Below, piece after piece: positions 1 to 7,190 of a stretch of DNA of 22,739 nt; position 1 is the first letter of the stretch; every line of letters begins with the position of its first letter. The notes under the pieces are model-generated. The model saw only the letters and a program-made list of their open reading frames with translations, was not told where the DNA came from and made no database searches. The position numbers and the translations under genes were made by a program. This stretch comes from Kiritimatiellia bacterium (lineage in GTDB: Bacteria > Verrucomicrobiota > Kiritimatiellia > RFP12 > DVOR01), in the NCBI GenBank assembly GCA_017457555.1, contig JAFTHG010000156.1, positions 1-22,739 on the forward strand, in the 5' to 3' direction.

Positions 1-1
1 C

Positions 2-1423
2 TTGCGTCAGTGGCGTGAGCGTGGCGTGGTGGATCCGGTGTTGATGGCGGCGGAGGTGAAGCGGCCGGAGGCTTTGGCGTGGTGTCGCCGGTGTTTGGAT
101 GCGCTGCCGAGTGCGGCGCATGCGGGGCATTATGTGGAGCGGCTGGCTGGGGTGCGGTTGCAACGGCAGGTGGTGGCTCTGGGCAAGCAATTGCTGACGG
201 ATGCGACGGAGTTGGGCGGTCAGGAGGCGTTGGATCGGGCGGAGAGTGCGATTGCTGCGCTGCGCGATGTGGAGCGTGCGAGCTACGGCGGTTTTCGGAC
301 GGCTAAGGATTTTGAGGAGCAGATTGTGGCGGATTACCAGACGGTGTACCAGAAGCGCATTGTGGAGCGTGATGCCAAATTCTTCATCGGTCAGCGGTTG
401 CCGTGGGATGTGCTCAATGTGCTCTACACGGGGGTGAAGGCTGGGATTCACATTGTGGCGGCGCGTCCGAGTCAGGGTAAGACGGCGGTGGCGGTGTGCA
501 TGAGTGCCGGTATGGCATTTAGTGGCATTAAGCAGTTGTTCTTCAGCGTGGATATGCATCCGAGGTTGCTGGTGGAGCGGTACGGTTCGTTGTTGGGTCA
601 GGTGAGTTTGCCGAAGTTGAATTTCGGTGGCAGTCACGAGGATGTGCAAAAGATGGCGCGCGGCTTGAAGATGATTCAGATTGCCGGGGGCGCCAAGGAG
701 CAGCCGCCGAATAACATTCTGATCTCGGACGCATACCGCGTCGACCGCATTGTCGGCGAGATCCACCGGGCAGTGAAGTACGACGGCGTGGAGTGTGTGT
801 GGATTGATTACTTGCAGATTTTGAGTGGTGATAAAGACTATAAAACCCATAAGGACGAGATCGATGCGGTGTTGGCCAAGTTAAAACAATGCGCCCTGGC
901 ACTTAATATTCCGATCTTTTGTTTGGCGCAATTAAACCGTGAGAATGGCAAAGACCCGAACCGCAAGCCGTTGCTGACGGATTTGGGCGATTCGGGTTCG
1001 ATCGAACGCGAAGCGAGCACGGTGTTGATGTTGTGGAAAGATGCGGACGTTAGGAAGTACTGGGATGAAAATCCGCCGCTGCATCTGGCGATGGGTCAGG
1101 AGAGTTTGGCGAAGAAGTTGGAGCCGATGTGGTTGTTACTCTTGAAGAACCAACAGGGCGCGACAGGCGAGAGGCCGTTTGTCTTTTACAAGAACTACTT
1201 CATGTTTCGCCCGGCAGAACACGGGGCGACGCCGAATATCGAGCGGGATAAGAATAACCGCGTGATTAAGATTGACCGGAGTCCGTACTTTGAATCAATC
1301 CGCGACGACTTCTTGGTGATTGAATCGAAGGACGGCAAGGGTTTGGATGACTATTTGGCGCGTGAAGGTGCGCTCGGGTTTAGAGGTTTGGAGAATCTGA
1401 ACAAGCGCGAGATTGCGCCCTGA
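2..1423 (+). CDS. dnaB: DnaB-type replicative helicase, 5'-truncated by window edge
   Basis: This is a ring-shaped replicative helicase that unwinds DNA at the phage fork using ATP. The frame is open to the window edge, so the true start is missing; residues are counted from the first codon seen. Residues about 20-90 look like the end of the DnaB N-terminal helical domain. The RecA-like motor follows: Walker A ARPSQGKT (154-161), a FFSVDM segment near 180-185, Walker B CVWIDYLQ (265-272), AQLNRE (309-314), the DLxxSGxIE motif (327-335), and the QQGATG loop near 384-389 that matches the family's arginine/lysine finger region. Third codon positions are rich in G and T, unlike the C-ending codons of genes after 8.2 kb. 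The stop is 11 nt before the next start, so it is probably co-transcribed with it. Assignment to the DnaB family is firm; the symbol is by family. Confidence 0.9.
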   Translation: MRQWRERGVVDPVLMAAEVKRPEALAWCRRCLDALPSAAHAGHYVERLAGVRLQRQVVALGKQLLTDATELGGQEALDRAESAIAALRDVERASYGGFRTAKDFEEQIVADYQTVYQKRIVERDAKFFIGQRLPWDVLNVLYTGVKAGIHIVAARPSQGKTAVAVCMSAGMAFSGIKQLFFSVDMHPRLLVERYGSLLGQVSLPKLNFGGSHEDVQKMARGLKMIQIAGGAKEQPPNNILISDAYRVDRIVGEIHRAVKYDGVECVWIDYLQILSGDKDYKTHKDEIDAVLAKLKQCALALNIPIFCLAQLNRENGKDPNRKPLLTDLGDSGSIEREASTVLMLWKDADVRKYWDENPPLHLAMGQESLAKKLEPMWLLLLKNQQGATGERPFVFYKNYFMFRPAEHGATPNIERDKNNRVIKIDRSPYFESIRDDFLVIESKDGKGLDDYLAREGALGFRGLENLNKREIAP

Positions 1424-1434
1424 GGAGCGAGAGT

Positions 1435-1680
1435 ATGGCGAATATTAACTGCAAGCATTGCCGTGAATTGCGGCAGGTGATGCGCCTGGGCGAGAAGTAC
1501 TGGGTGATTAAGTGTACTCAATTTCCCGGCGAATGGCGACGGTTGCATGATAGCTGCGGGAGCGGCTGGTGCGAGCAGTTTGAAGAGAAGTTTGGCAAAC
1601 GACGGGGACGCTGCCGCTCCCCGCAAATGCGCCCCTGCCGGAAGGCACGGGGAACACCCCTAAGCGGCGGAAGCGCCTGA
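1435..1680 (+). CDS. small cysteine-rich hypothetical protein
   Basis: This is an 81-residue protein I do not recognise. It starts with a C-x2-C pair (C6, C9), followed by C27, then C41-x4-C46, with two more cysteines (C60, C68) in a basic tail. Four paired cysteines in a small protein suggest a structural zinc site, which is inference only. The start is well set: a GAGGAG ribosome site lies 6-11 nt upstream of ATG 1435 in the 11-nt gap after the helicase. The C-terminal 20 residues (R/P/G-rich) read less like folded protein than the first 55. It sits between helicase and SSB-like genes, so a role in replication or nucleic-acid binding is plausible. Confidence 0.7.
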   Translation: MANINCKHCRELRQVMRLGEKYWVIKCTQFPGEWRRLHDSCGSGWCEQFEEKFGKRRGRCRSPQMRPCRKARGTPLSGGSA

Positions 1681-1704
1681 CGGCGCGGAAAGGACAAGAC
1701 AAGT

Positions 1705-2007
1705 ATGGACGACACAACACAGAAGAGATACGAAGACCGCGACATGAGTGGTGCGCTCTTCGCCAATGAGTACAAGGGCGAACACGATCACAAGCTGCCG
1801 AGTGCGCGTGGCACGGTGATGGTCGCTGGCAAGAAGTATCATGTGGCAGCATGGACGCGGTTCAATTCCGTGACGGGCAAGAAGTACCTCAGCCTGAAGC
1901 TTGAGGAGTACGAGACCTGGGCCAAGGAACGCGAAGCGGCAAAGGCGCAGAAGCCAGCACCTGCGAGCGTGAAGGACGTGGGCGACGACGAAGACTTGCC
2001 GTTTTAA
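1705..2007 (+). CDS. SSB-like small protein with acidic DEDLPF C-terminal tip
   Basis: This 100-residue protein ends in an acidic run and the tip DEDLPF. That matches the C-terminal tip of bacterial single-stranded DNA-binding proteins (acidic residues then (I/L)PF), which docks helicase, primase, repair and exonuclease partners. Residues about 13-70 look like a compact beta domain, with a SARGTVMVAGKKYHVAAW stretch and then KKYLSLKLEEY. Residues 75-95 are a charged, Ala/Pro-rich linker, the layout expected of a tail-bearing SSB. ATG 1705 has AAAGGA about 11 nt upstream. ATG 1744 (MSGALF) is an alternative start that would remove 13 residues. Position next to a DnaB-type helicase fits an SSB or SSB-mimic role. 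I cannot confirm an OB fold by eye. Confidence 0.7.
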   Translation: MDDTTQKRYEDRDMSGALFANEYKGEHDHKLPSARGTVMVAGKKYHVAAWTRFNSVTGKKYLSLKLEEYETWAKEREAAKAQKPAPASVKDVGDDEDLPF

Positions 2008-2016
2008 GGAGGCGTG

Positions 2017-2373
2017 ATGACGATGTTCGATATCCTCAAACGAGAGAAAGAAGTAGAGCAGCAGCAAGCCTTCTTCGAACTCTGCAACGAACACATTGAA
2101 CACGCCAGAAGCAAACACCCAAAGTTTGCCTTTGGCGTTTCTGCCGAAACCATGGAAACGCTCAGGACGCTCGCCGAACTCTATCGCAAAGAGTGTGCAC
2201 GCCCTTGGGCAGATGTGCAGATGGTGATTCTTAGTGAAATCTACGAATTTCTCGAAGCACTCAAAAGTGGCGATCGGCAACGTGCACTCGAAGAAGGTGC
2301 CGATATCGTAGCCGTCGTCTATCGTGCGACACACGGTGATATTGTTACCCCAAAGAAAGAAGGTGACGCATGA
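2017..2373 (+). CDS. MazG-like all-alpha nucleoside triphosphate pyrophosphohydrolase
   Basis: This is a predicted all-helical NTP pyrophosphatase of the MazG/dUTPase-like superfamily, which splits (d)NTPs to (d)NMP and PPi. The Mg-binding pattern is visible in the C-terminal half: ExxE in EIYE (near residue 75), then about 20 residues on, EEGADIVAVVYR, giving ExxD. Phages use such enzymes to clean nucleotide pools or lower alarmone-like signals; which applies here is unknown. A strong AAGGAGG site (2006-2012) lies just upstream. GTG 2014, ATG 2017 and ATG 2023 are all possible starts; 2017 gives a 4-nt spacer and 2023 a 10-nt spacer. The stop overlaps the next start (ATGA at 2370-2373), indicating translational coupling. 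Confidence 0.7.
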   Translation: MTMFDILKREKEVEQQQAFFELCNEHIEHARSKHPKFAFGVSAETMETLRTLAELYRKECARPWADVQMVILSEIYEFLEALKSGDRQRALEEGADIVAVVYRATHGDIVTPKKEGDA

Positions 2374-2660
2374 CCCTTTGGCAACGTCGACTCTTCAGGC
2401 GGCGGCAACCTGATCGTGCCAGTAATGCCGAACGTGTACAGATTCGAATTGGCAGCCTGACACCGGAGCAAGTGACGGCTGTCTGCCAAGTTGTTCAACG
2501 CGTCATTGATGGTCGCGTTGCGATTCTGGCAGACAGCACAACGCTTTCAACGGAGACTATCCACGAAATGCGCGGCGGCATTTCGGCGCTTAGCGAGTTT
2601 TCGCGCGGACTCTATAATTACTGGCAAGACTGCCGAGAGGAAGGCGGCGCAGATGCGTGA
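2370..2660 (+). CDS. hypothetical protein upstream of terminase
   Basis: This is a 96-residue protein with no motif I recognise. It has a basic N-terminus (residues 1-15 rich in R and Q), then a mixed region, and a probable helical C-terminal half ending in acidic EEGGADA. It overlaps the previous gene by 4 nt (ATGA) with AAGGTGA just upstream, and its stop lies inside the first codons of the terminase gene. Immediately before a large terminase is the usual place for a small terminase subunit, but no DNA-binding helix-turn-helix can be seen, so I do not assign that role. The gene body also contains a possible promoter for the terminase. Confidence 0.6.
   Translation: MTLWQRRLFRRRQPDRASNAERVQIRIGSLTPEQVTAVCQVVQRVIDGRVAILADSTTLSTETIHEMRGGISALSEFSRGLYNYWQDCREEGGADA
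2590..2618 (+). promoter_or_regulatory. possible promoter for the terminase gene
   Basis: A perfect -10 hexamer TATAAT (2613-2618) lies 17 nt after TTAGCG (2590-2595), a poor match to -35. The start would be near 2625, 28 nt before the terminase ATG. It sits within coding sequence, so the match may be chance. Confidence 0.3.
2636..2644 (+). promoter_or_regulatory. ribosome binding site fixing the terminase start
   Basis: AGAGGAAGG lies 8 nt upstream of ATG 2653. This supports that start over the longer in-frame opening at 2491, which would overlap the previous gene by 170 nt and has no such site. Confidence 0.65.
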
Positions 2661-4683
2661 TGCACAACTGGGCGATGTCGATCAATCCGTTGCAGAAGCT
2701 TTTGCTAAGCATAAGCATTTAAGTGTTAAAGACGCGCACAGGCAATTAAGCCAAGCCCTTGAATACATGGCCAACCTCCGAAGAAACAATGCCCATGCTA
2801 ATGGCTACGAACCGCCAATCTGGTTCGTAGCCAGTGCGCTCCTGCGCGACTGCTCGATTACAGATGGGATGCGCGAACGCGTGCGGACGCAATGCGGTTT
2901 GGAATGGGACGCGTTCCAGGTGGCCATGTGTCATGCCTGCGGATTCGAGCGCCCTGTTGACGAAATCCTTATTTTGGGAGCCAACCGAAGCGGGAAAACC
3001 GACTGGGCGAGTAAGCTCATGGTCAACGAAGCCTTACGAGCGGACGACCGCCGTCTCATCATTGGGGCGCAAACACGCGAAACCAGCAAGCGCACGCAAC
3101 AAGACCGCGTGTGGCACTACTTGCCGACTGACACCAAGGCTAAAAACGGTACACGCGACAACACCTTCTACCTCAACTACAAAATGCAAACGGGATTCAC
3201 GTTCAACAAATTCACGCTTGAAAACCGTAGCAACGTAGCGTTCACGTCGTACGAGCAGGATGTGAACGCCATCATGGAAGGCCCCGCCTTCCATAAGGGG
3301 TGGTTTGACGAAGAGTTTCCAAAAGAGTGGCTTGAAGCACTGCGATTCCGTTTGGCCAGCACGCGCGGGCAACTCATTGGCACGTTTACGCCGGTGAGCG
3401 GTTACACGCCGGTGGTTGCCGATTTCCTCGAAGACATGGTGGTAACTCGTTGGACAACGGCCTACCTACTGCCGAAAGATGGACTACCTGCACTGCCGGG
3501 GGCGCAGCTGGGTTTAAGCGACCAAGAGTACGATCAGCTATGCAAGTTCTACAACAACAACTCGCCAATCTGTGCTGCACCCGACAGCCGTCCAGAGGAC
3601 TGCTTTAAGTGGCTTGAAACTGGGCCGTTCTCAGAACCCGAAAACGTGGCACCGGGACGCGTCTTCGAAAAGATGCCGCGTGTAGCCCGCAAGCGAGATG
3701 GCAGCGCGGCCATTCTCTGGTTTTTAGGACGTGATAATCCCTATGGAAGTCCTGGTCGCGTAATCGAGAAAGCAATGGGCAATCTCAAGGCAGAAGAGAT
3801 GATTCGGCGACGCGTCTACGGCATGGCCACCAAAACTAAGCGCAGCCGATTTCCTACATTTGACCGCGCAATTCACCTTGTCCCAGACAAGGCTATACCA
3901 AGTGTCATGGCACGCACCTTTGTGTGCGATCCGGCACCCGAGCGCAATTGGTTCTTCCTGTGGATGGGTGTGGATGCTAAAGGCGATGTGTACGTTTATC
4001 GCGAGTGGCCGGGGTCGTACGCTATTCCTGGTGTTGGCGTACCTGGGCCATGGGCGGAGATTTCCAGCAAGCGCAATGGCATTAATGATGGCGACCGAGG
4101 GCCTGCGCAGGAAAAGTTTGGCTTTAGTCTTGAGCGCTACAAAGCGGAATGGGCAAGGCTGGAAGCATGGGACGATGCTGCAGAATGGGTTGCGCAAGGC
4201 TGCTGCCGCTATCCGTCCTCAAGCGAAATCGCGGAATGGTCAGCACTCAATGGAACGAAAGAGCCTCTACGCCGCCGCGTGATCGACGCCCGAGCGAGTA
4301 GCCAGAGCAAGATTACCATGGGCGAAGATAAGAGCCTCTTCGACTTCTGCTTAGAAATGAGCGACGACTTTATTCAAGCAAGTGGGCGCAGAATTGGTGC
4401 TGGCGAAGAACTCATTAACAGCCTACTCAATCCAGCTCCCGGCGGAAGGAAGCTGTTCGTGGCAGAGAGTTGCCGCAACACCATCTTTGCACTTCAAAAT
4501 ATGACCGGTGCCGACGGGCAGAAGGGTGCGTGCAAAGAACCGATCGACTGTTTGCGCTATGGACTTGAAAGTGGGATGCTTGACGATGTTCCAGACGAAA
4601 CTGACGATGCAAGCGGAGAGGCACCAGTAATTCGCACATTCACCCAAGAGCGCATGATAGAGCTGGACTACACAGACGATTAA
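2653..4683 (+). CDS. terL: phage terminase large subunit
   Basis: This is the ATP-driven DNA packaging motor and nuclease. It has 676 residues from ATG 2653. The ATPase part shows Walker A GANRSGKT (about 109-116), Walker B GWFDEEFP (about 216-223, acidic pair after a hydrophobic strand) and the coupling motif LIGTFTP (about 241-247). A C-terminal RNase H-like nuclease begins near FVCDPAP (D426), the first acidic metal ligand, followed by a beta-rich segment ending YVYREWPG. CLRYGLESG near the C-terminus resembles the last nuclease helix of the family. Length is usual for the larger members. The gene overlaps the previous one by 8 nt. No portal gene follows, which is unusual, because portal is commonly next; the order here goes to a lone reverse gene and lysis genes instead. 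Confidence 0.92.
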   Translation: MRDAQLGDVDQSVAEAFAKHKHLSVKDAHRQLSQALEYMANLRRNNAHANGYEPPIWFVASALLRDCSITDGMRERVRTQCGLEWDAFQVAMCHACGFERPVDEILILGANRSGKTDWASKLMVNEALRADDRRLIIGAQTRETSKRTQQDRVWHYLPTDTKAKNGTRDNTFYLNYKMQTGFTFNKFTLENRSNVAFTSYEQDVNAIMEGPAFHKGWFDEEFPKEWLEALRFRLASTRGQLIGTFTPVSGYTPVVADFLEDMVVTRWTTAYLLPKDGLPALPGAQLGLSDQEYDQLCKFYNNNSPICAAPDSRPEDCFKWLETGPFSEPENVAPGRVFEKMPRVARKRDGSAAILWFLGRDNPYGSPGRVIEKAMGNLKAEEMIRRRVYGMATKTKRSRFPTFDRAIHLVPDKAIPSVMARTFVCDPAPERNWFFLWMGVDAKGDVYVYREWPGSYAIPGVGVPGPWAEISSKRNGINDGDRGPAQEKFGFSLERYKAEWARLEAWDDAAEWVAQGCCRYPSSSEIAEWSALNGTKEPLRRRVIDARASSQSKITMGEDKSLFDFCLEMSDDFIQASGRRIGAGEELINSLLNPAPGGRKLFVAESCRNTIFALQNMTGADGQKGACKEPIDCLRYGLESGMLDDVPDETDDASGEAPVIRTFTQERMIELDYTDD

Positions 4684-4709
4684 GCCGAAGTGAGACCACC
4701 TCGGCTTAA
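4680..4709. terminator. hairpin between convergent genes, likely bidirectional terminator
   Basis: TTAAGCCGA (4680-4688) pairs with TCGGCTTAA (4701-4709) in a perfect 9-bp stem with a 12-nt loop. It overlaps the terminase stop codon and lies just before the end of the convergent gene at 4715. The T-tracts are weak on both sides, so termination efficiency is uncertain. Confidence 0.5.
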
Positions 4710-4714
4710 TGAGT

Positions 4715-5122
4715 TTACATGATTGCGGGTGCCTTGCCGTCGCCCCAATTCATCTTCGATGGCGGATGAACCTCATTCCACCCGCCATGACCATCAGGTT
4801 CATACCACTTGCCACGAACCCATTTCATCTTAACGCGGCCACGCTTCGTGTGCACGCCATCGGGCGCATCTGAACACCGATCTCCGTCAATCGCCATCAT
4901 TTCCGGATGACGTTGGCGAAGGTCGCGCATGAGTTCCTCGTCTTGGGCGTAATTACCACCAAACCTGCGAACGAGCTGTGCATCGAGCACCTTGGGCAAG
5001 GCACCAACCTGACCACCCTCCGACACCTTACGTCCAGACGCTTCGCGGGCGGCCTTCAACTTTAAGCCATAGCGCGAACCTTCGGTTATTGCGTCTTGAA
5101 TCTTTTGTGCGTATTCCGACAT
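4715..5122 (-). CDS. hypothetical protein on the opposite strand
   Basis: This is the only convincing leftward gene in the window, coding 135 residues. The start is ATG at 5122 (MSEYAQKIQ), preceded by GGAAAGGAT at a good distance; the longer opening to 5278 crosses the operator region and lacks a ribosome site. The N-terminal half is basic and helical. The C-terminal half holds KMKWVRGKWYEPDGHGGW, an aromatic, Gly-rich segment that might form a small beta domain. I do not recognise the family. It diverges from the lysis cassette across a 195-bp gap that carries the operator palindrome, so it could encode the repressor of that operator or a gene controlled by it. No helix-turn-helix is evident. 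Confidence 0.65.
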   Translation of the reverse strand: MSEYAQKIQDAITEGSRYGLKLKAAREASGRKVSEGGQVGALPKVLDAQLVRRFGGNYAQDEELMRDLRQRHPEMMAIDGDRCSDAPDGVHTKRGRVKMKWVRGKWYEPDGHGGWNEVHPPSKMNWGDGKAPAIM

Positions 5123-5207
5123 TTGCCATCCTTTCCAGCGTTTCGACAAAATTAAAACACACCGACAGCTTTCGCGCGCGCACGCGATGTTGCCGAAAGT
5201 CAACTTA

Positions 5208-5223
5208 CTGTAGATGTCTACAG
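5208..5223. promoter_or_regulatory. palindromic operator copy 1 in the divergent gap
   Basis: CTGTAGA-TG-TCTACAG is a perfect 7-bp inverted repeat with a 2-nt centre. Its inner 12 bases are the reverse complement of the 12-mer found at 14811 and 22607. Related partial sites flank it: TTACTGTAG recurs at 5241-5249, 36 bp away, and the inverted half CTACAG is at 5280-5285. It lies between a leftward gene and the lysis cassette, where a repressor could control both. The binding protein is unknown. Confidence 0.7.
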
Positions 5224-5317
5224 AAAGAGTCGAAAACAGGTTACTGTAGCCTGCATTTAGAGTGCGAGAATGTGACACACTACAGACAGTGCCAAAGGCA
5301 CGGAAAGGATTTCAATC

Positions 5318-5491
5318 ATGAAGAAACCCACGTTAAAGGGATGGCTTGCAATCATTGGAGCCGTTTTGGCGGCCATTTTGGCGGTCATTGCCGCAGTTAA
5401 GGACGGAGATTTCTCCGCAGATGAAGCGCAGCAGGTCTCCGACAAGATTGGCGAAGCGGTAGAAGTGATTCAAGCTGAGACGGCTGAATGA
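5318..5491 (+). CDS. 57-aa single-TM protein, candidate holin
   Basis: This is a very short gene. After MKKPTLKG there is one clear transmembrane segment (about residues 9-27, rich in A, I, L and V) and then a charged C-terminal tail of about 30 residues (KDGDFSADEAQQ onward). A GGAAAGGAT ribosome site precedes ATG 5318 at a good distance, and the stop overlaps the next start (ATGA at 5488-5491), so translation is coupled to the i-spanin gene. Small one-TM proteins directly before spanins are often holins or holin regulators. The family is not identified, so holin is an inference from size, topology and position. The short hairpin GTGCC-AAA-GGCAC lies just upstream in the leader. Confidence 0.65.
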   Translation: MKKPTLKGWLAIIGAVLAAILAVIAAVKDGDFSADEAQQVSDKIGEAVEVIQAETAE

Positions 5492-5721
5492 TGGTCTGCT
5501 TACTCATTGCGCTCGTCTGTCTGGCACTGGCCTATCTCTGGACGAGTCATTGTCGGCATTTGCGCGAGGATGAGTATCGCAAGCAACTCAACCTCGACAC
5601 TATCGCCGCCGAAGCACAACTCGAAAGCGCCCGAAAAGATGAACCGCATAATCTTATGCTGCATAAGCGCCTGCGCGATCGCTGGCTGTCGCTCCTTGAG
5701 GAGCGTGAACGCCTCCACTGA
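5488..5721 (+). CDS. Rz-like i-spanin (inner-membrane spanin subunit)
   Basis: The 77-residue product has an N-terminal anchor (residues 2-18, MVCLLIALVCLALAYLW) and then a charged helical periplasmic domain with a high share of E, R, K, Q and L, as in Rz-type i-spanins. These form a complex with an outer-membrane lipoprotein to fuse the two membranes in the last step of lysis. The identification rests on architecture and on the lipoprotein gene nested within it in another frame, the classic Rz/Rz1 layout. ATG 5488 and ATG 5491 are both possible starts. There is little ribosome site, so translation is probably coupled to the gene before. It is shorter than lambda Rz but within the range of phage i-spanins. 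Confidence 0.7.
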   Translation: MMVCLLIALVCLALAYLWTSHCRHLREDEYRKQLNLDTIAAEAQLESARKDEPHNLMLHKRLRDRWLSLLEERERLH

Positions 5722-5854
5722 AATCCTTAATGCCGGCCCACTCGTTGTTCACGACGGCTGCACCGTCACCACACCCGAAGCGACCTACCGCTACACCGGC
5801 CGCGTCTACATCCTCCCCGAAGCCGCCTATCACGCGCTCCTCCTCACACCATAG
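5639..5854 (+). CDS. Rz1-like o-spanin lipoprotein, nested out of frame in the i-spanin gene
   Basis: This is a 71-residue lipoprotein whose first 83 nt lie inside the i-spanin gene in another frame. ATG 5639 gives MNRIILCCISACAIAGC, a short signal peptide with a lipobox I-A-G-C (C17), so the mature protein would be lipid-anchored and sorted to the outer membrane. The mature part is 55 residues. Unlike classic Rz1 it is not very Pro-rich; instead it carries GPLVVHDGCT and GRVYILPEA, a segment that recurs in the tail protein at 11784. A longer opening from 5507 has no ribosome site or signal peptide. The ribosome site for 5639 is weak (GAAAAG), as is common for embedded Rz1 genes. Host implication: diderm. 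Confidence 0.72.
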   Translation: MNRIILCCISACAIAGCRSLRSVNASTEILNAGPLVVHDGCTVTTPEATYRYTGRVYILPEAAYHALLLTP

Positions 5855-5867
5855 ACAGCCAGATGCA

Positions 5868-5902
5868 ATTCATCATTCATCATTCGTAATTCATCATTCG
5901 CT
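5868..5902 (+). repeat. heptamer array, ATTCATC family (5 units) abutting a start codon
   Basis: Exactly five 7-nt units occur: ATTCATC, ATTCATC, ATTCGTA, ATTCATC, ATTCGCT. The array ends on the base before ATG 5903, so it occupies the place where a ribosome site would be. The gap between the o-spanin stop and this gene is otherwise only 13 nt. Confidence 0.85.
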
Positions 5903-6238
5903 ATGCACGATAAATTCTCACAAGCAGCCATCTCTCGTGTCGCCAATGGAGACCACAGCAACGAGGCCATCTGCCAACTGCTCACCTGCGTTCTGATGTG
6001 TAATCAGACCACCTCCGAAAGAGTCCAAGAAGTGCTTCAGGAAATACAGATCATCAAGCGGAATTATGAAATCTGTCCGGCGCGCCAAGGTCACCTCCCA
6101 AGCGATGACGGCACCAAGCCTACCAATACCAAGAGCGTACACTGGAGCGTACTAGTCAAATATGGACTCTGGGTGCTCCTCACACTCCTCGTCCTCCTCG
6201 CCGCAGCCCTCGGCGTATCACTGCCATTTATAAACTAA
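5903..6238 (+). CDS. tail-anchored membrane protein, XhlA-like lysis accessory candidate
   Basis: This 111-residue protein has a soluble helical N-terminal part (about 1-85) and one strong C-terminal transmembrane segment (about 86-108, rich in L and A), ending SLPFIN. A CPARQGH motif sits midway. The layout of soluble helix, Cys-Pro-x-Arg and C-terminal anchor recalls phage XhlA/hemolysin-type proteins that assist holins; this is resemblance of architecture, not a proven match. It is the last gene of the lysis cluster. There is no ribosome site: the ATG is directly preceded by a heptamer repeat array, and another repeat array starts on the base after its stop codon. How translation starts is therefore unclear. 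Confidence 0.65.
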   Translation: MHDKFSQAAISRVANGDHSNEAICQLLTCVLMCNQTTSERVQEVLQEIQIIKRNYEICPARQGHLPSDDGTKPTNTKSVHWSVLVKYGLWVLLTLLVLLAAALGVSLPFIN

Positions 6239-6270
6239 CAGCAAACAGCTAACAACAAACAGCAAACAAC
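6239..6270 (+). repeat. heptamer array, CAGCAAA/CAGCTAA family, starting right after a stop codon
   Basis: Units are CAGCAAA, CAGCTAA, CAACAAA, CAGCAAA and a partial CAAC. The array starts on the base after the TAA at 6236-6238, and that TAA is itself in register as the end of an AAACTAA unit. A normal ribosome site (GAAGGGAG) follows before ATG 6289. Confidence 0.8.
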
Positions 6271-6288
6271 GACCGAAGGGAGTTTTCT

Positions 6289-7185
6289 ATGTTAGAGATG
6301 ATTGGTGCGGAGCATTTGGCAAGAAGATGTCAGGTGGCTTTGGGTTATACCGCCGGGGTGCCGCAGGGCGGCTTGTATGCCGAGCGGTTGGCAGATACCA
6401 TCACTGATGCTCTGCAGCGCATTTACCGAGCGGTGAAGGCGCCGCAGTTGCGCTTGTTCGAACGGCGCACGTTCCGCCCGCCGTGGGAGTTGGCATCGGT
6501 CACAACGTGGTTGCCGGGCCATGAGTGCTACTATCAGGGCAAGTATTACACGGCTAAGGAGATGGTGACAGGTGGTTTGCCGCCACCGGAGAATCCGGAG
6601 GCGTGGGTGGAGAAGCCGCTCGGCGATCTGGTGAAGTTTATCGCGCTGGACCAACCGTGGGAGCTGCACGAAATTGATCCGGCGGGTGTGGATTTGAAGG
6701 CGTTTGCCTTTGCCGCGGATCCGCGTATGAGTGATGCCGAGCCAATTACGGCCTGCGCCTGGATGGGGGATTATCCCGGTGGTGGCACGTCGCGCGTCTT
6801 AATCTCCGGGGATGCCGTGCCGCCGGAGGTGTGGGTGTGTTTCCAACCCAAAACACCGAAAATCTCGCTCGAACCGTGGCAGGCTGGCCAAGCCTACTAT
6901 TTCAATGACCGCGTGCTGCATAATGGCGACACGTGGCGTTGCGTGAATGCGCAGGGCGCGGGCGAACCCGGCACGGGCGATTCGGTGCGCTTGCCCTGGG
7001 AACGTGTCCGCGTGCCGGAGATGTTTACGGGGTTGATCCGCGACTATGTGCGCGCCGCCTTTATGGAGGATGAACAGGGCCGCGCGCAGCTCTTCAATCG
7101 CTTTGAGAATGAGTTGGAGGCGTGTGCGCAGGATTACCGTGGGGCCACGGGCCACGTTGAGATCGCAGTCTTTGAGGATGAGTAA
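6289..7185 (+). CDS. virion-associated protein with two CBM5/12-like modules
   Basis: This is a 298-residue protein at the head of the tail block. Two short aromatic segments look like carbohydrate-binding modules of the CBM5/12 type (Trp, then a tyrosine-rich hairpin ending in a short Gly turn): TTWLPGHECYYQGKYYTA (about 73-90) and EPWQAGQAYYFNDRVLHNG (about 195-213), the second followed by WRCVNAQGAGEPGTG. Such modules are common in phage tail and baseplate proteins, where they bind host glycans. Residues 1-60 and 240-298 are helical and may mediate assembly. ATG 6289 has the good site GAAGGGAG. G-ending codons dominate, in contrast with downstream genes. The next gene starts 5 nt after the stop, so they are probably co-translated. 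The exact structural role is unknown. Confidence 0.6.
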   Translation: MLEMIGAEHLARRCQVALGYTAGVPQGGLYAERLADTITDALQRIYRAVKAPQLRLFERRTFRPPWELASVTTWLPGHECYYQGKYYTAKEMVTGGLPPPENPEAWVEKPLGDLVKFIALDQPWELHEIDPAGVDLKAFAFAADPRMSDAEPITACAWMGDYPGGGTSRVLISGDAVPPEVWVCFQPKTPKISLEPWQAGQAYYFNDRVLHNGDTWRCVNAQGAGEPGTGDSVRLPWERVRVPEMFTGLIRDYVRAAFMEDEQGRAQLFNRFENELEACAQDYRGATGHVEIAVFEDE

Positions 7186-7190
7186 CAGCC

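Noticed and set aside
2491..2652. N-terminal extension of the terminase to 2491
   Set aside because: It would overlap the 2370 gene widely and lacks a ribosome site; ATG 2653 has a good one.
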